Of a stretch of 64,000 nt of DNA, positions 16,498 to 29,247 are shown piece by piece. The notes under the pieces were generated by a model that saw nothing but the letters and a program-made list of their open reading frames with translations, was not told the DNA's origin and ran no database searches. Within the stretch, counting starts at the first letter, position 1, and the number at the start of each line of letters is the position of its first letter. The stretch covers positions 868,001 through 932,000 of the forward strand of contig NZ_BMWC01000001.1 in assembly GCF_014651035.1 (NCBI RefSeq). Direction: 5' to 3'. Source of the DNA: Streptomyces lomondensis. Lineage in GTDB: Bacteria > Actinomycetota > Actinomycetes > Streptomycetales > Streptomycetaceae. The translations under genes were made by a program, and so were the position numbers.

Positions 16498-16950
16498 TCA
16501 GGCCGCCACCGGCGTCTGGTCCGCGGACCGCTGCCCCTGCGTCGACGTGCGCTTCGCCAGCAGCCGGTCCAGGCCGAAGGCGCCGGAGCCGGTGAAGATC
16601 AGCAGGAACATGGCCCAGCAGAACATGGCCGCGCCCTCGCCGTTGTTCTCGATGGGCCACAGGCCCTGCGGCTGGTGGACCTTGAAGTACGCGTACGCCA
16701 TGGCGCCCGAGGAGATGAACGCCGCGATGCGCGTGCCGAGGCCCAGCAGGACCAGGGTGCCGCCGACGAGTTCGATGACGGCCGCGTACCAGTTCGGCCA
16801 GGCGCCGGTCGCCGCGGTGCCGCCCTTGCCGTCCGCTCCGCCGAGGACGCCGAAGAGGGCGACGGCGCCGTGGCAGGCGAACAGCAGGCCGATGACGATC
16901 CGGAACAGCCCGAGCGCGTATGGCTGGGCGCTGTTGAGCCGTGCGGTCAT
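16498..16950 (-). CDS. DoxX-family membrane protein, 150 aa
   Basis: Four transmembrane helices with the DoxX pattern: LGLFRIVIGLLFACHGAVALFG at the start, an IELVGGTLVLLGLGTRIAAF segment, and FCWAMFLLIFTGSGAFGLD near the end. DoxX proteins of actinobacteria are linked to redox or thiol stress in the membrane. The start ATG has GGAGACCCCC upstream (AGGAGAC region). Convergent with the SodC-like gene. Confidence 0.9.
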   Translation of the reverse strand: MTARLNSAQPYALGLFRIVIGLLFACHGAVALFGVLGGADGKGGTAATGAWPNWYAAVIELVGGTLVLLGLGTRIAAFISSGAMAYAYFKVHQPQGLWPIENNGEGAAMFCWAMFLLIFTGSGAFGLDRLLAKRTSTQGQRSADQTPVAA

Positions 16951-17029
16951 GTGGGGGTCTCCTTCGGTTGGCCGGCCCGGGGAAGGCCGGTCGGGGACAG
17001 AACCGGCGAGTAACCCACGTTATGTGTGC

Positions 17030-19516
17030 CTAATTGATGCTTGCAAGTTCAACATTTGGCCACTGCTTTACCTCTGGCCGGGGTCCGATTTCGGCCTCAG
17101 CTGCACGTAGAGCGGTTCTCGCCACCGCGTCCGCGTCCGAGAGAGTGACCGAATCCACACCTGGACGCGCCCCCGCCGCGGTTACCCAGTGGACGCCTTC
17201 TGTCGGCACCCCGAAGGCCAACCGCCTTGTGTGTGCAACTCCTTGACGGTCAATCAGATGGTAAGGGCGCCGGGTCACATCCAACCCCCCTGTTTCGTAA
17301 CCGTCCACGGTGTGCGGGCGGCACTGCCCCGTCCGCAGCAGGCCGGCGAGCAGTTCGTCGGCCGTGCGCCGCAGGTCGGGTTCGGGCAGCCGGGCCTCTA
17401 TGAGCGTTCTCACACGGACGGCCGAACCCGGCACATCGGGCGAGTACGCCGTCCAGGCCCCGTCCGCGTCCGCCACCTGGAGACGCGGCCCGAGCACCCG
17501 CACCACGCCCGCCTCCACCAGGGCCGCGAGTTCCTCCACGCGGCGCCGGGGCGGGCCGATGGAGAGGAACGCGTTGAGCGGGGTGTACCAGCGGTCCAGG
17601 TGGTCCCGGCGGGAGACGCCGGCGAGGCCGCCGTGGTCGACGATCAGCCGGAGCTCGTTGCGCAGGTCGCGCAGCACGTCCAGGGCCGCCTTCAGCGGGC
17701 CGCGGACATTGCCCAGGGCGGCCTGTGCGGCGTCCTGGCGCAGGTACGACAGCAGCCAGTCGCCCCACTCGCCGGGGTGCGCGAAGTCCCGTCCGGCGTA
17801 CGGGCGGGAGACCCGCTCCCAGCACCAGCGGCCGGCGTCGGGCACGCCGAACTCGTCCAGCAGCAGCGCCTCTTGGGGGTCGCCGTGCGGGACGGCCAGA
17901 AAGCGGTCGGCGAACTCCCGGCCCCGTCCGCCCTCTCCCGCTCGGGCGGCGGACGTCTCCGCCCGCAGCAGCGCGCAGTAGTAGACCGTCTCCACCTCCT
18001 TCGCCACCAACGGCCATATCTCCGCCAGGAAGTCCGGCGCCTCCCCGGAGTCCGCGCGCTTGCGGAAGCCCGCGATCACCTCCGGGGTGAGGACGAGCGG
18101 GACGTGCCGGCCGTACGGACCCTTCTCGTTGTCGCCGCGCGCCTGGTACGGGATGCCGCGCCGCGAACCGGCGTAGAGCCGTGGCTCGCGGCCGGAGGGG
18201 AGATAGCGCAGGCCCCGGGCGTCCCGTACGAAACGGCCGCCGCGGCCGGTCGTCAGCAGGGCCGTGTGGTCGAAGAAGTTGAGTCCGAGGCCGCGCAGCA
18301 GGACGGGTTCGCCCGGGGGGATGGCGGACAGGTCGACGTCGGCCGGGTTGGCGGGCGGGATGTGGCGCAGGCCGTGGCGGGCGGCGTGGGCCGTGAGGCG
18401 CCGCTGGGTCCGGTCGGCGGTCGTCGGCAGGTGGCCCTGGGCCAGGACCACCGCGGACAGGCCGGTCAGCGTGCGGCCGTCGTCGAGGGTGAGGGCCTGC
18501 CGGCCGTCGGGCATGTCGTCGAGCCGTGTCGCGCGGGCCCGGTGCGTCTCGACGCGCACGGTCCCCGGCGCGTCCCGTACGACCTCGGCGAACACCCACT
18601 CCAGGTAACGGCCGTAGTCGGCCCGGGTCGGGTACTCGTCCGGGCCCAGTGTGCCGCGCGCCCACTCGTACAGGCTCGGGCCGGGGCGGATCGGGCCCGA
18701 GCAGTCCACGCTGTCGTCGGTGAACAGGGTCACCTGGCAGGCCACGGTGTTCATCAGCAGCTCGGACGACTGCGCGGTACGCCAGACCCGGCCGGGGCCC
18801 GGCGGGTCCGGGTCGATGACGTGCACCGTCAGCCGGGTACCTGGTGGGAGGAGTCCCGGGGCGGAGGCGCAGAGACGCTCCAGGACACTGGTGCCGCGGG
18901 GCCCGGCACCGACCAGGGCGATGGAGACGGCCCCGGCCGCTACGGAGTCCTCCGTTCTCCCGGCCGGTGAGGAGGCTTGGCCTGCCTGGGCTGGTGCGGG
19001 CGCCTGGCCTGTCTCGGCCGGTGCGGAGATCTGGCCTGTCTCGGCCCGTGCGGGCGCCTGATCTTGCTCGGCCGGTGTGGGTGCCTCGCTTTCCGCGGCT
19101 GGTGCGGGCGCCTGGCCTGCCTCAGCCGGTGCGGGCGCCTGGCCTGTCTCGGCCGATGCGGACTTCTGGCCTGCCTCGGCCGGTGCGGGTGCCTGGTTTT
19201 GCTCGGCCGGTGTGGGTGCCTCGCTTTCCGCGGCTGGTGCGGGCGCCTGGCCTGCCTCGGCCGGTGCGGGTGCCTGGTCTTGCTCGGCCGGTGCGGGCAC
19301 CCGGCTTTGGTCGGCCGGTGTGGATGCCTCGCTTTCCGCTGCCGATGCGGATAGCTCGGCCTCCTCGGCGGGTGCGGGTATCTCGCCTTCCGTGGCGGGT
19401 GCGGGTACTTCCCCTTCCCCGGCCGGTGCGGGTATCTCGCCTTCCCCGGCCGGTATGGACGCCTCGCTCTCTTCGGCCGGTGTGTATTCCTCGGTTTCCT
19501 CGGGCGGCGCAGACAA
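17030..19516 (-). CDS. FAD/NAD(P)-binding protein with repeat-rich N-terminus, 828 aa
   Basis: Residues about 1-190 are about 20 copies of a nine-residue unit of the type A-E-x-G-Q-A-P-A-P. The enzyme begins at about residue 200: VSIALVGAGPRGTSVLERL (FAD-binding Rossmann loop), then a long NAD_binding_9/HydN-like region with VVLAQGHLPTTADR, LRGLGLNFFDHTALLT and VYYCALLR. Such proteins are predicted flavin-dependent oxidoreductases of unknown substrate. Start is TTG at 19516 with GGGAG seven nt upstream; no ATG/GTG is available closer to the flavin domain, so the repeat is likely translated. Length exceeds the usual about 600 aa because of the repeat. Confidence 0.85.
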   Translation of the reverse strand: MSAPPEETEEYTPAEESEASIPAGEGEIPAPAGEGEVPAPATEGEIPAPAEEAELSASAAESEASTPADQSRVPAPAEQDQAPAPAEAGQAPAPAAESEAPTPAEQNQAPAPAEAGQKSASAETGQAPAPAEAGQAPAPAAESEAPTPAEQDQAPARAETGQISAPAETGQAPAPAQAGQASSPAGRTEDSVAAGAVSIALVGAGPRGTSVLERLCASAPGLLPPGTRLTVHVIDPDPPGPGRVWRTAQSSELLMNTVACQVTLFTDDSVDCSGPIRPGPSLYEWARGTLGPDEYPTRADYGRYLEWVFAEVVRDAPGTVRVETHRARATRLDDMPDGRQALTLDDGRTLTGLSAVVLAQGHLPTTADRTQRRLTAHAARHGLRHIPPANPADVDLSAIPPGEPVLLRGLGLNFFDHTALLTTGRGGRFVRDARGLRYLPSGREPRLYAGSRRGIPYQARGDNEKGPYGRHVPLVLTPEVIAGFRKRADSGEAPDFLAEIWPLVAKEVETVYYCALLRAETSAARAGEGGRGREFADRFLAVPHGDPQEALLLDEFGVPDAGRWCWERVSRPYAGRDFAHPGEWGDWLLSYLRQDAAQAALGNVRGPLKAALDVLRDLRNELRLIVDHGGLAGVSRRDHLDRWYTPLNAFLSIGPPRRRVEELAALVEAGVVRVLGPRLQVADADGAWTAYSPDVPGSAVRVRTLIEARLPEPDLRRTADELLAGLLRTGQCRPHTVDGYETGGLDVTRRPYHLIDRQGVAHTRRLAFGVPTEGVHWVTAAGARPGVDSVTLSDADAVARTALRAAEAEIGPRPEVKQWPNVELASIN
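18965..19480 (-). repeat. 27-bp (9-codon) minisatellite inside the FAD-protein gene
   Basis: About 19-20 degenerate units of 27 bp. Higher-order copies also exist: the block AAESEAPTPAEQ(N/D)QAPA occurs twice, 72 codons apart. All changes preserve frame, so length variation between strains is expected. Confidence 0.85.
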
Positions 19517-19700
19517 GGGTGGGACTCCCGGGCGTGTGGGGCGCGTGTCGGCGGTCCGCTGGTGGGGAAGCGGACGGTCCGCCTCATCATGCCGTCGCCG
19601 GGAGCGGGAACCGGGCCCGCGAGGAAGGATTGACGCCCGCTGTGGGATGCGTCACGAGCATCATGGGTCACAGTGGCGACAAGCGGGCGGAACGGGTGGG

Positions 19701-21338
19701 TTACGGGGCAAGCTCGGAGTCCAGGAGCGTGGTCAGGCGAGGGCCCGCCCCCTGCCGCGCCTTCGCCTGCTCCAGTCGCAGCCGGGCCGAACGGCCGCGC
19801 AGGGTCAGGGTCATGAGCTGGTTGCCGAACCAGGGGCCGCCCGTCTTGCGCCAGCCGACCGGCGGGCGGGGCAGCCGGCCGTGCCGGGCCAGGCCGCGGC
19901 CGATGCCGCGCGCCACCGCGCTCCAGCCGACGCGGAAGGCCAGCCGGATCGACAGCGGTACGGAGTTGTGGACGGGGGAGCAGACGAGCTGCACCACCCG
20001 GGCGTCGGGGCCGTCGCCGGGCCAGGTGGGCTCGGCGACGTAGGCGTGGTGCACGTCCCCGGACAGCACGCACACCGTCGCCGGCGCGTCCCGCCCCGAG
20101 CCGGCCTCGGCGATCAGCTCGGCCAGCCCGGCGAAGGACTCGGGGAACGCCGACCAGTGCTCCAGGTCGGCGGCCCGCCGCACCTTCTCGCCCCACCGCG
20201 CCCAGCGGGCGCCCCGTTCGCCGCGGCACAGCGCCGCGTTCCAGCCCTCGGCGTCGTGCACCAGATGCGGCAGCAGCCAGGGCAGCGAGGTGCCGAGGAG
20301 GAGGTGGTCGTACGTCTCGGGCGTGCCGAGCACCTGCTCGCGCAGCCAGGCGTCCTCGCCCGGGTCGAGCATCGCGCGGTCCTGCTCGGCGAGGACGCGA
20401 GCCGCCCGGCTGTCCACCATCACCAGCCGTACGCGCCCGAAGTCGCGCCGGTAGCTCCAGCGGGCCGTGGCCGGGTCGGCGTCGGCCCGGGCGGCGAAGG
20501 TGCGCAGCACATCGGTGCCGTCGGGGACCTCGCGGACGGCGCGGTACACCGGGTCGGCCGCCAGCTCCTCGGGCGAGAGGTTGCCCAGGTGCTGGTGGAC
20601 CCAGTACGACATCAGGCCGCTCAGCAGCCGCTCCCGCCACCAGTCGGTGGCCCGCATGTCGGCGAGCCAGGCGGCGGAGGTGTTCCAGTCATCGATCACG
20701 TCGTGGTCGTCGAAGATCATGAAACTGGGCACCGTGGACAGCAGCCAGCGGATGCGCGGGTCGAGCCACGACTCGTAGTAGAGGTGGGTGTATTCCTCGT
20801 AGTCCGCGACCCCGCTGCCCGGCGGTTCCCGCAGGTCGCGGCGGGCCGCCAGCCAGCGCTGGGTGGTGTCGGAGGTCTCGTCGGCGTACACCTGGTCACC
20901 CAGCAGCAGCAGGACGTGCGGCCACTCGCCCTCGGCGTCGGCCGCGAGGCGGGTGGCCAGGGCGTCCAGGGCGTCCGGGCCGACCGGGTCGTGCCCGCCC
21001 GCCGGCGGGGCGGCCCAGCGGCAGGAGCCGAAGGCGACCCGGAGGGCGCCCTCCGGGCCCGGCGCGTGGATCGCCGAGGGCGGGAAGGGGGAGTCGGGCA
21101 GCGGCCACACCCGGGCGCCGTCGAGGAAGACCTCGTAGGCCGTGGTCGTACCGGCCGTGAGTCCGGTCACCGCGATGAGCGCGTAGTGGTGGCCCGCGAC
21201 CTGGAAGGTGCGGGCCGTGCCGCCGGCGCCGTCGGCGCAGCGCACCTCCGCGGCGCACGGACGGCTCGTCTCGACCCATACGGTCGCGGACGAGCCGTCG
21301 GTGTACCTCAGCAGTGGTCCGAGGCGCAGTCCGGCCAT
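19701..21338 (-). CDS. PhoD-type alkaline phosphatase/phosphodiesterase, 545 aa
   Basis: An N-terminal fibronectin-like domain (TVWVETSRPCAAEV) precedes the metallophosphatase: FGSCRWA, LLLGDQVYADETSD, MIFDDHDVIDDWN and SGDVHHAYVAEP supply the metal ligands in the PhoD order. No Tat signal or other export signal is visible at the N-terminus, unlike classical secreted PhoD, so this one may be cytoplasmic. Start follows GAGGGGATC. Substrate probably a phosphate ester or diester. Confidence 0.92.
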   Translation of the reverse strand: MAGLRLGPLLRYTDGSSATVWVETSRPCAAEVRCADGAGGTARTFQVAGHHYALIAVTGLTAGTTTAYEVFLDGARVWPLPDSPFPPSAIHAPGPEGALRVAFGSCRWAAPPAGGHDPVGPDALDALATRLAADAEGEWPHVLLLLGDQVYADETSDTTQRWLAARRDLREPPGSGVADYEEYTHLYYESWLDPRIRWLLSTVPSFMIFDDHDVIDDWNTSAAWLADMRATDWWRERLLSGLMSYWVHQHLGNLSPEELAADPVYRAVREVPDGTDVLRTFAARADADPATARWSYRRDFGRVRLVMVDSRAARVLAEQDRAMLDPGEDAWLREQVLGTPETYDHLLLGTSLPWLLPHLVHDAEGWNAALCRGERGARWARWGEKVRRAADLEHWSAFPESFAGLAELIAEAGSGRDAPATVCVLSGDVHHAYVAEPTWPGDGPDARVVQLVCSPVHNSVPLSIRLAFRVGWSAVARGIGRGLARHGRLPRPPVGWRKTGGPWFGNQLMTLTLRGRSARLRLEQAKARQGAGPRLTTLLDSELAP

Positions 21339-21417
21339 GTCGATCCCCTCTCCGTCGCCCCGTACGGTACGGAACGACGGAGGTCAGCGGGGAGGTTCCG
21401 GGCCGAAATCGGGTGTG

Positions 21418-22062
21418 TCAGCAGCTCGCGAGGTAGTTCTGGAGCGCGGACTTCTCGGCCGAGTCGACCGAGAGGCCGTAGTAGTACTTCACCTGCACCC
21501 AGGCGCGGACGTAGGTGCAGCGGTACGCCGTCCGAGAGGGCATCCAGGTGGCCGGGTCCTGGTCGCCCTTGGCCTGGTTGACGTTGTCGGTGACCGCGAT
21601 GAGCTGCGGGCGGGTCAGGTCGTTGGCGAAGGACTGGCGGCGGGACGTCGTCCAGGAGTCGGCGCCGGAGTCCCAGGCCTCGGCCAGCGGGACCAGGTGG
21701 TCGATGTCGACGTCGGAGGCGGCGGACCAGGTCGCACCGTCGTAGGGGGAGTACCAGCTGCCGCTGGTGGCGGCGCAGGAGGAGTCCTGGACCACGTTGG
21801 TGCCGTCGCGCTTGAGGACGACCTCGCGGGTGTTGCAGGCGCCGGACTGGGTGATCCAGTGCGGGAAGAGGTCGCGGTTGTAGCCGGTGCGGTCCTCGGT
21901 CGCCACGGTGAGCGAGGCGAGGTAGGAGCGGGCGGTGGCGCCGCTGACCGGGGTGGGGAGGGCGGCGGAGGCCGTGGGGGCGCTGAAGAGGGCCACGGAG
22001 GATATGAGGGCGGTGAACGCCGCGGCCACGCTCAGCCGTCGACGCGCGTAGAACCTGGGCAT
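21418..22062 (-). CDS. Secreted HNH/DUF1524-type endonuclease, 214 aa
   Basis: Signal peptide residues 1-33 (basic RRRLSVAAAFTALISSVALFSAPTASA). The catalytic region has SDVDIDHLVPLAEAWDSGADSW, the DHxVPL motif of the GmrSD C-terminal/HNH family, and a later QLIAVTDNVNQAKGDQDPA with the Asn-x-x-K-G-D-x-x-P signature. Cys pairs suggest extracellular disulphides. A non-specific secreted nuclease is the usual interpretation. ATG at 22062 follows GGGAG at eight nt; the longer frame upstream has no signal sequence. Confidence 0.92.
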   Translation of the reverse strand: MPRFYARRRLSVAAAFTALISSVALFSAPTASAALPTPVSGATARSYLASLTVATEDRTGYNRDLFPHWITQSGACNTREVVLKRDGTNVVQDSSCAATSGSWYSPYDGATWSAASDVDIDHLVPLAEAWDSGADSWTTSRRQSFANDLTRPQLIAVTDNVNQAKGDQDPATWMPSRTAYRCTYVRAWVQVKYYYGLSVDSAEKSALQNYLASC

Positions 22063-22229
22063 GCGAACTCCCTGGGGAGAAGGGGGTGTTGGCGTGCGAG
22101 CGAGGGAATGCTCGCGGTGCCGTGTTGCGCACAGGTGTGCGTCCGGTGAGAAGTTAGTGACGCGGTCATGACATGACAAGCTTCAAGGCGGAACTTTCCG
22201 CTCCAGGGGCGTCGCGTACCATGGACGGC

Positions 22230-22395
22230 GCAGAAGGGGAGTAGCTCTTCGCCGGACCGTCGACATACTGCTCAGCCCGCCTGAGCCGGCGCCCGGAGCA
22301 GGTCCTTTGCCGGACCCGCCAGCGAGACCTTCGGCAAGCAGTGCACGCCCGTGCCGTACGGCACGGGCGCCGAGTGTGCTGCCGTGCCGAGGTGT
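22230..22395 (+). promoter_or_regulatory. yybP-ykoY-type manganese riboswitch
   Basis: The conserved GAAGGGGAGTAGC opens the element (22233-22245), GACATACTG follows at 22262-22270, and the second invariant loop CAGCGAGACCTTCGGC is at 22322-22336; a long final stem pairs CGGCAAGCAGTG with the TGTGCTGCCG region at 22375-22384. These are the defining loops of the Mn2+-sensing yybP-ykoY class, and the downstream gene is a TMEM165/GDT1 exporter, a typical target. Ligand binding is expected to raise expression. Confidence 0.87.
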
Positions 22396-22398
22396 CGC

Positions 22399-22414
22399 GT
22401 CGAAAATTTTCGAC
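22399..22414. promoter_or_regulatory. 16-bp perfect palindrome GTCGAAAATTTTCGAC downstream of riboswitch
   Basis: An A/T-rich perfect palindrome in very G/C-rich surroundings, between the aptamer and the TTG start at 22462. It could be an expression-platform hairpin or a repressor site; nothing in the sequence decides. Confidence 0.4.
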
Positions 22415-22461
22415 AAGGCTCAGCACTCTCGGTGGGGCAGCCCCGACCGATTGAGGAACCC

Positions 22462-23043
22462 TTGATCAGCCTGACCGTGACGGCCGTCGTCTTCGGCGTC
22501 GTCTTCCTCGCCGAACTGCCGGACAAGACCGCCCTGGCCGGACTCGTCCTCGGCACCCGGTACCGCGCCTCCTACGTCTTCGCCGGTGTCGCCGCCGCCT
22601 TCGCGCTGCACGTCGCGCTCGCCGTCGCGGCCGGCAGCGTGCTGACGCTGCTGCCGCAGCAGATCGTGCACGCGCTGACCGGTGTGCTCTTCCTGGGCGG
22701 GGCCGCGATGCTGCTGCTGAAGAAGGGCGAGGGCGAGGAGGAGGTCCGCAAGCCGGAGAACCAGTCCTTCTGGAAGGTCTCGGGCGCGGGCTTCATGCTC
22801 ATCCTGGTCGCCGAGTTCGGCGATCTCACCCAGATCATGACGGCGAACCTGGCCGCCCGCTACGACGACCCGCTCTCCGTCGGCCTGGGCGCGGTGCTCG
22901 CGCTGTGGGCGGTCGCCGGCATCGGCATCGTCGGCGGAAAGGCGCTGATGAAGAAGGTGCCGCTGCGGCTGATCACCCAGATCGCGGCGCTGGTGATGCT
23001 GGGGCTCGGGGTGTGGAGTCTGTGGGAGGCCGTGACCGGCTGA
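22462..23043 (+). CDS. TMEM165/GDT1-family transporter, 193 aa
   Basis: Six hydrophobic segments in two homologous halves: the first has FLAELPDKTALAGL and the second LVAEFGDLTQIMTA, the duplicated E-x-G/P-D-K/L-T motif of the GDT1 family, with a charged cytoplasmic loop KKGEGEEEVRKPEN between. GDT1 relatives export Mn2+ (or Ca2+) in exchange for protons. The TTG start has GAGGAACCC before it. The Mn riboswitch upstream makes Mn export the best reading. Confidence 0.9.
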   Translation: MISLTVTAVVFGVVFLAELPDKTALAGLVLGTRYRASYVFAGVAAAFALHVALAVAAGSVLTLLPQQIVHALTGVLFLGGAAMLLLKKGEGEEEVRKPENQSFWKVSGAGFMLILVAEFGDLTQIMTANLAARYDDPLSVGLGAVLALWAVAGIGIVGGKALMKKVPLRLITQIAALVMLGLGVWSLWEAVTG

Positions 23044-23216
23044 GCTGAACAGCGGGTGAACGTCCGCAGGGGCCCCTGGCGCGATGGCCGCATGTTTTGT
23101 ACCGTGGGGGAACAAAGTGGCCTCCGCCCGTTTTCCCTGACCGGCGGGCGGGGCCGCCTTGTTCCTCCGGGGGCCATCCCGTCCCCTCTCCCGCGCCCTG
23201 AGCCTTGGAGCTGCCG

Positions 23217-23876
23217 ATGACGGCCACCGCCGTGCTCACCGCCCGCGCCCTCCTGCTGGACATGGACGGCACCCTCGTCAACTCCGACGCCTCGGTCGAA
23301 CGCGTCTGGCGGCGCTGGGCCGAGCGGCACGGGCTCGACGGGGACGAGGTCATGAAGGTCGTCCACGGGCGGCAGGGCTACGCCTCGATGGCGCTGCTGC
23401 TGCCCGACCGGCCGATGGAGCAGAACCACGCCGACAACGCCCGGATGCTCGCCGACGAGACGGCCGACACGGACGGGGTCGTCGCGATTCCCGGGGCGCC
23501 GGAGTTCCTGGCCTCGCTGCGGGGGCTGCCGCACGCCCTGGTGACCTCCGCCGACGTGCCGCTCTCGACGGCGCGGATGGCGGCCGCCGGGCTGGAGCTG
23601 CCCGAGGTACGGGTGACCGCGGAGTCCGTCGGGGCGAGCAAGCCCGACCCGGAGGGCTTTCTGAAGGGCGCCGCCGAGCTGGGGATCGCCCCCGCGGACT
23701 GCGTGGTGTTCGAGGACTCCGGCGCCGGGATAGCGGCCGGGCGCGCCGCCGGGATGACGGTGGTCGGGGTCGGACCCCGGGCGGCGCTCCACGAGCCGGA
23801 CGTGGTGGTGGAGGACCTCACGAAGGTGCGCGTGGAGGCCGCCGGGGACGGGACGATCCGCCTCCACGTCGGCTGA
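23217..23876 (+). CDS. HAD-superfamily sugar-phosphatase-like protein, 219 aa
   Basis: Has LLDMDGTLVNSD (nucleophile and acid Asp), VTSADVPLS (motif II), SVGASKPDPEGF (Lys of motif III) and VVFEDSGAGIAAGRAAG (motif IV). The alpha-helical cap between motifs I and II is of the beta-phosphoglucomutase/GPP type, so a small phosphorylated sugar or polyol is the likely substrate. Start follows TTGGAG. It is downstream of the GDT1 gene by 173 nt and may be independent. Confidence 0.92.
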   Translation: MTATAVLTARALLLDMDGTLVNSDASVERVWRRWAERHGLDGDEVMKVVHGRQGYASMALLLPDRPMEQNHADNARMLADETADTDGVVAIPGAPEFLASLRGLPHALVTSADVPLSTARMAAAGLELPEVRVTAESVGASKPDPEGFLKGAAELGIAPADCVVFEDSGAGIAAGRAAGMTVVGVGPRAALHEPDVVVEDLTKVRVEAAGDGTIRLHVG

Positions 23877-23929
23877 GGGCCCTGCGCTTGAGGGGCCGTG
23901 CGCTTGAGGGGCCCTGTGCTGGGCCTCGG

Positions 23930-24463
23930 TCAGCTGACGTGGGCCGCGATGGTGCGGGCGCACTCCAGTGACTCGGTGTGCGTCGTGTCCACCTCCACGT
24001 CGTAGCTCACGCCCTCGTGCACGATCCGCGCCTGTGACGCGGCCATGCCCCGCACCCGGTCTCCCCGTGCGATCTCACGCCCCGCTGCGACGTCCCCGTC
24101 GCACCTGACGCCGACCCACAGCACGGCCAGTCCGGCCAGGGCCTTCTCCCACCGCTGCCGGGACGCCGGTCCGCCGAGGAAGACGTCGTCGACGACGACC
24201 CTGGCGCCGGCGCGGGCCATCGCGGCGATGCCCTCCGTCCAGGCCGCGTCCAGGGCCTGGAACTGCGACCCCACGCTCACGCCGCCGTCCGCCGCGAACG
24301 TGATGCCCTCGTCCGAGCCCCGCATCCTCGCGGGCATCGCCTCGACGAAGTCGTCCACCCCGAAGGCGAGCCACGGATCGGGCAGGACCTCCTGGAGGCA
24401 CCGCACGATCCCGGACTTGCCCGAGCTCGATCCGCCGTTGAGCACGATCACCTGAGTAGTCAC
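23930..24463 (-). CDS. Chloramphenicol-phosphotransferase-like (CPT) kinase, 177 aa
   Basis: The N-terminal [20 protein letters not shown] is a P-loop; [13 protein letters not shown] supplies the CPT catalytic Asp region, and [10 protein letters not shown] is the Walker-B-like element. CPT-family proteins phosphorylate small hydroxylated molecules; one known member modifies chloramphenicol, but many relatives have other, unknown substrates, so a resistance role should not be assumed. Stop is 53 nt from the convergent HAD gene. Confidence 0.87.
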   Translation of the reverse strand: MTTQVIVLNGGSSSGKSGIVRCLQEVLPDPWLAFGVDDFVEAMPARMRGSDEGITFAADGGVSVGSQFQALDAAWTEGIAAMARAGARVVVDDVFLGGPASRQRWEKALAGLAVLWVGVRCDGDVAAGREIARGDRVRGMAASQARIVHEGVSYDVEVDTTHTESLECARTIAAHVS

Positions 24464-24490
24464 GGCGTCACAGTAGGGCGGCCGGGCCGG

Positions 24491-28566
<4,076 letters not shown>

Positions 28567-28568
28567 GC

Positions 28569-29060
28569 TCAGGCCAGGCGCCTGCTGAACCAGTGCTCGG
28601 CGTACGGGTCGTCGTTGTACGGCCCGGTCTCCCGGTAGCCGAGCCGGGCGTAGAGGGCGCGGGCCTCGACGAGGTCGCCGCGGGTGTCGAGGACCATCCG
28701 GTCGGCGCCGAGCGCGCGGGCGGCGTCCTCGGCGGCCCGGACGAGCAGCGCGGCACCGCCCTTGCCGCGCATCGGCTCGTGCAGGAACACCCGCGTGAGC
28801 TCGGCGGTCGTGCCGTCCAGCAGCCGTACGCCCGACGTACCGGCCGGCTCGCCGTCGTACCGGGCGACCAGCAGCCGCCCGCGCGGCGGCGCGAGGTCCG
28901 CGCCCTGTTGGGCGGCGATCTCCCGCTCCAGCTCGTCCGGGTCGGTGCGGCGCCCCTCGTGCAGCAGGTACCAGCGGTCGCTGACCTCGGTGTAGTACGC
29001 CCGCCACAGGGCGGCGGCGACGGGGGAGTCGTAAGGTTCCGGGGCCACGGTCCAGGTCAT
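28569..29060 (-). CDS. GNAT-family N-acetyltransferase, 163 aa
   Basis: The GNAT acetyl-CoA motif is visible in LTRVFLHEPMRGKGGAALLVRAAED (V-F-x-x-P-x-x-R-G-x-G), followed by LDTRGDLVEARALYARLGYRET, the C-terminal strand-helix. The N-terminus MTWTVAPEPYDSPVAAALW is typical of a Streptomyces subgroup of unknown substrate. ATG at 29069 would add MRV. Its stop is 3 nt after the convergent MFS stop. Confidence 0.9.
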   Translation of the reverse strand: MTWTVAPEPYDSPVAAALWRAYYTEVSDRWYLLHEGRRTDPDELEREIAAQQGADLAPPRGRLLVARYDGEPAGTSGVRLLDGTTAELTRVFLHEPMRGKGGAALLVRAAEDAARALGADRMVLDTRGDLVEARALYARLGYRETGPYNDDPYAEHWFSRRLA

Positions 29061-29247
29061 GACCCGCATTCTCGGCAGCCGCCGCACCCGGCACGCAACC
29101 GAATAACCCGACGCACCCGGCCCGCAGCCGGACAACCCGCGCCCCGCGCCGGGCCCGGCCGCCGTTTGGGGGCCTGCTTCCGGGCTACCCGACCGGCGAA
29201 CCGGCTCGCGAGGAGAGCCGGTTGGGCCGAGAACCCGGAAGGCATTC

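Noticed and set aside
23930..24463. Antibiotic resistance gene (chloramphenicol)
   Set aside because: Only the family fold is seen; a resistance role cannot be supported from sequence alone.
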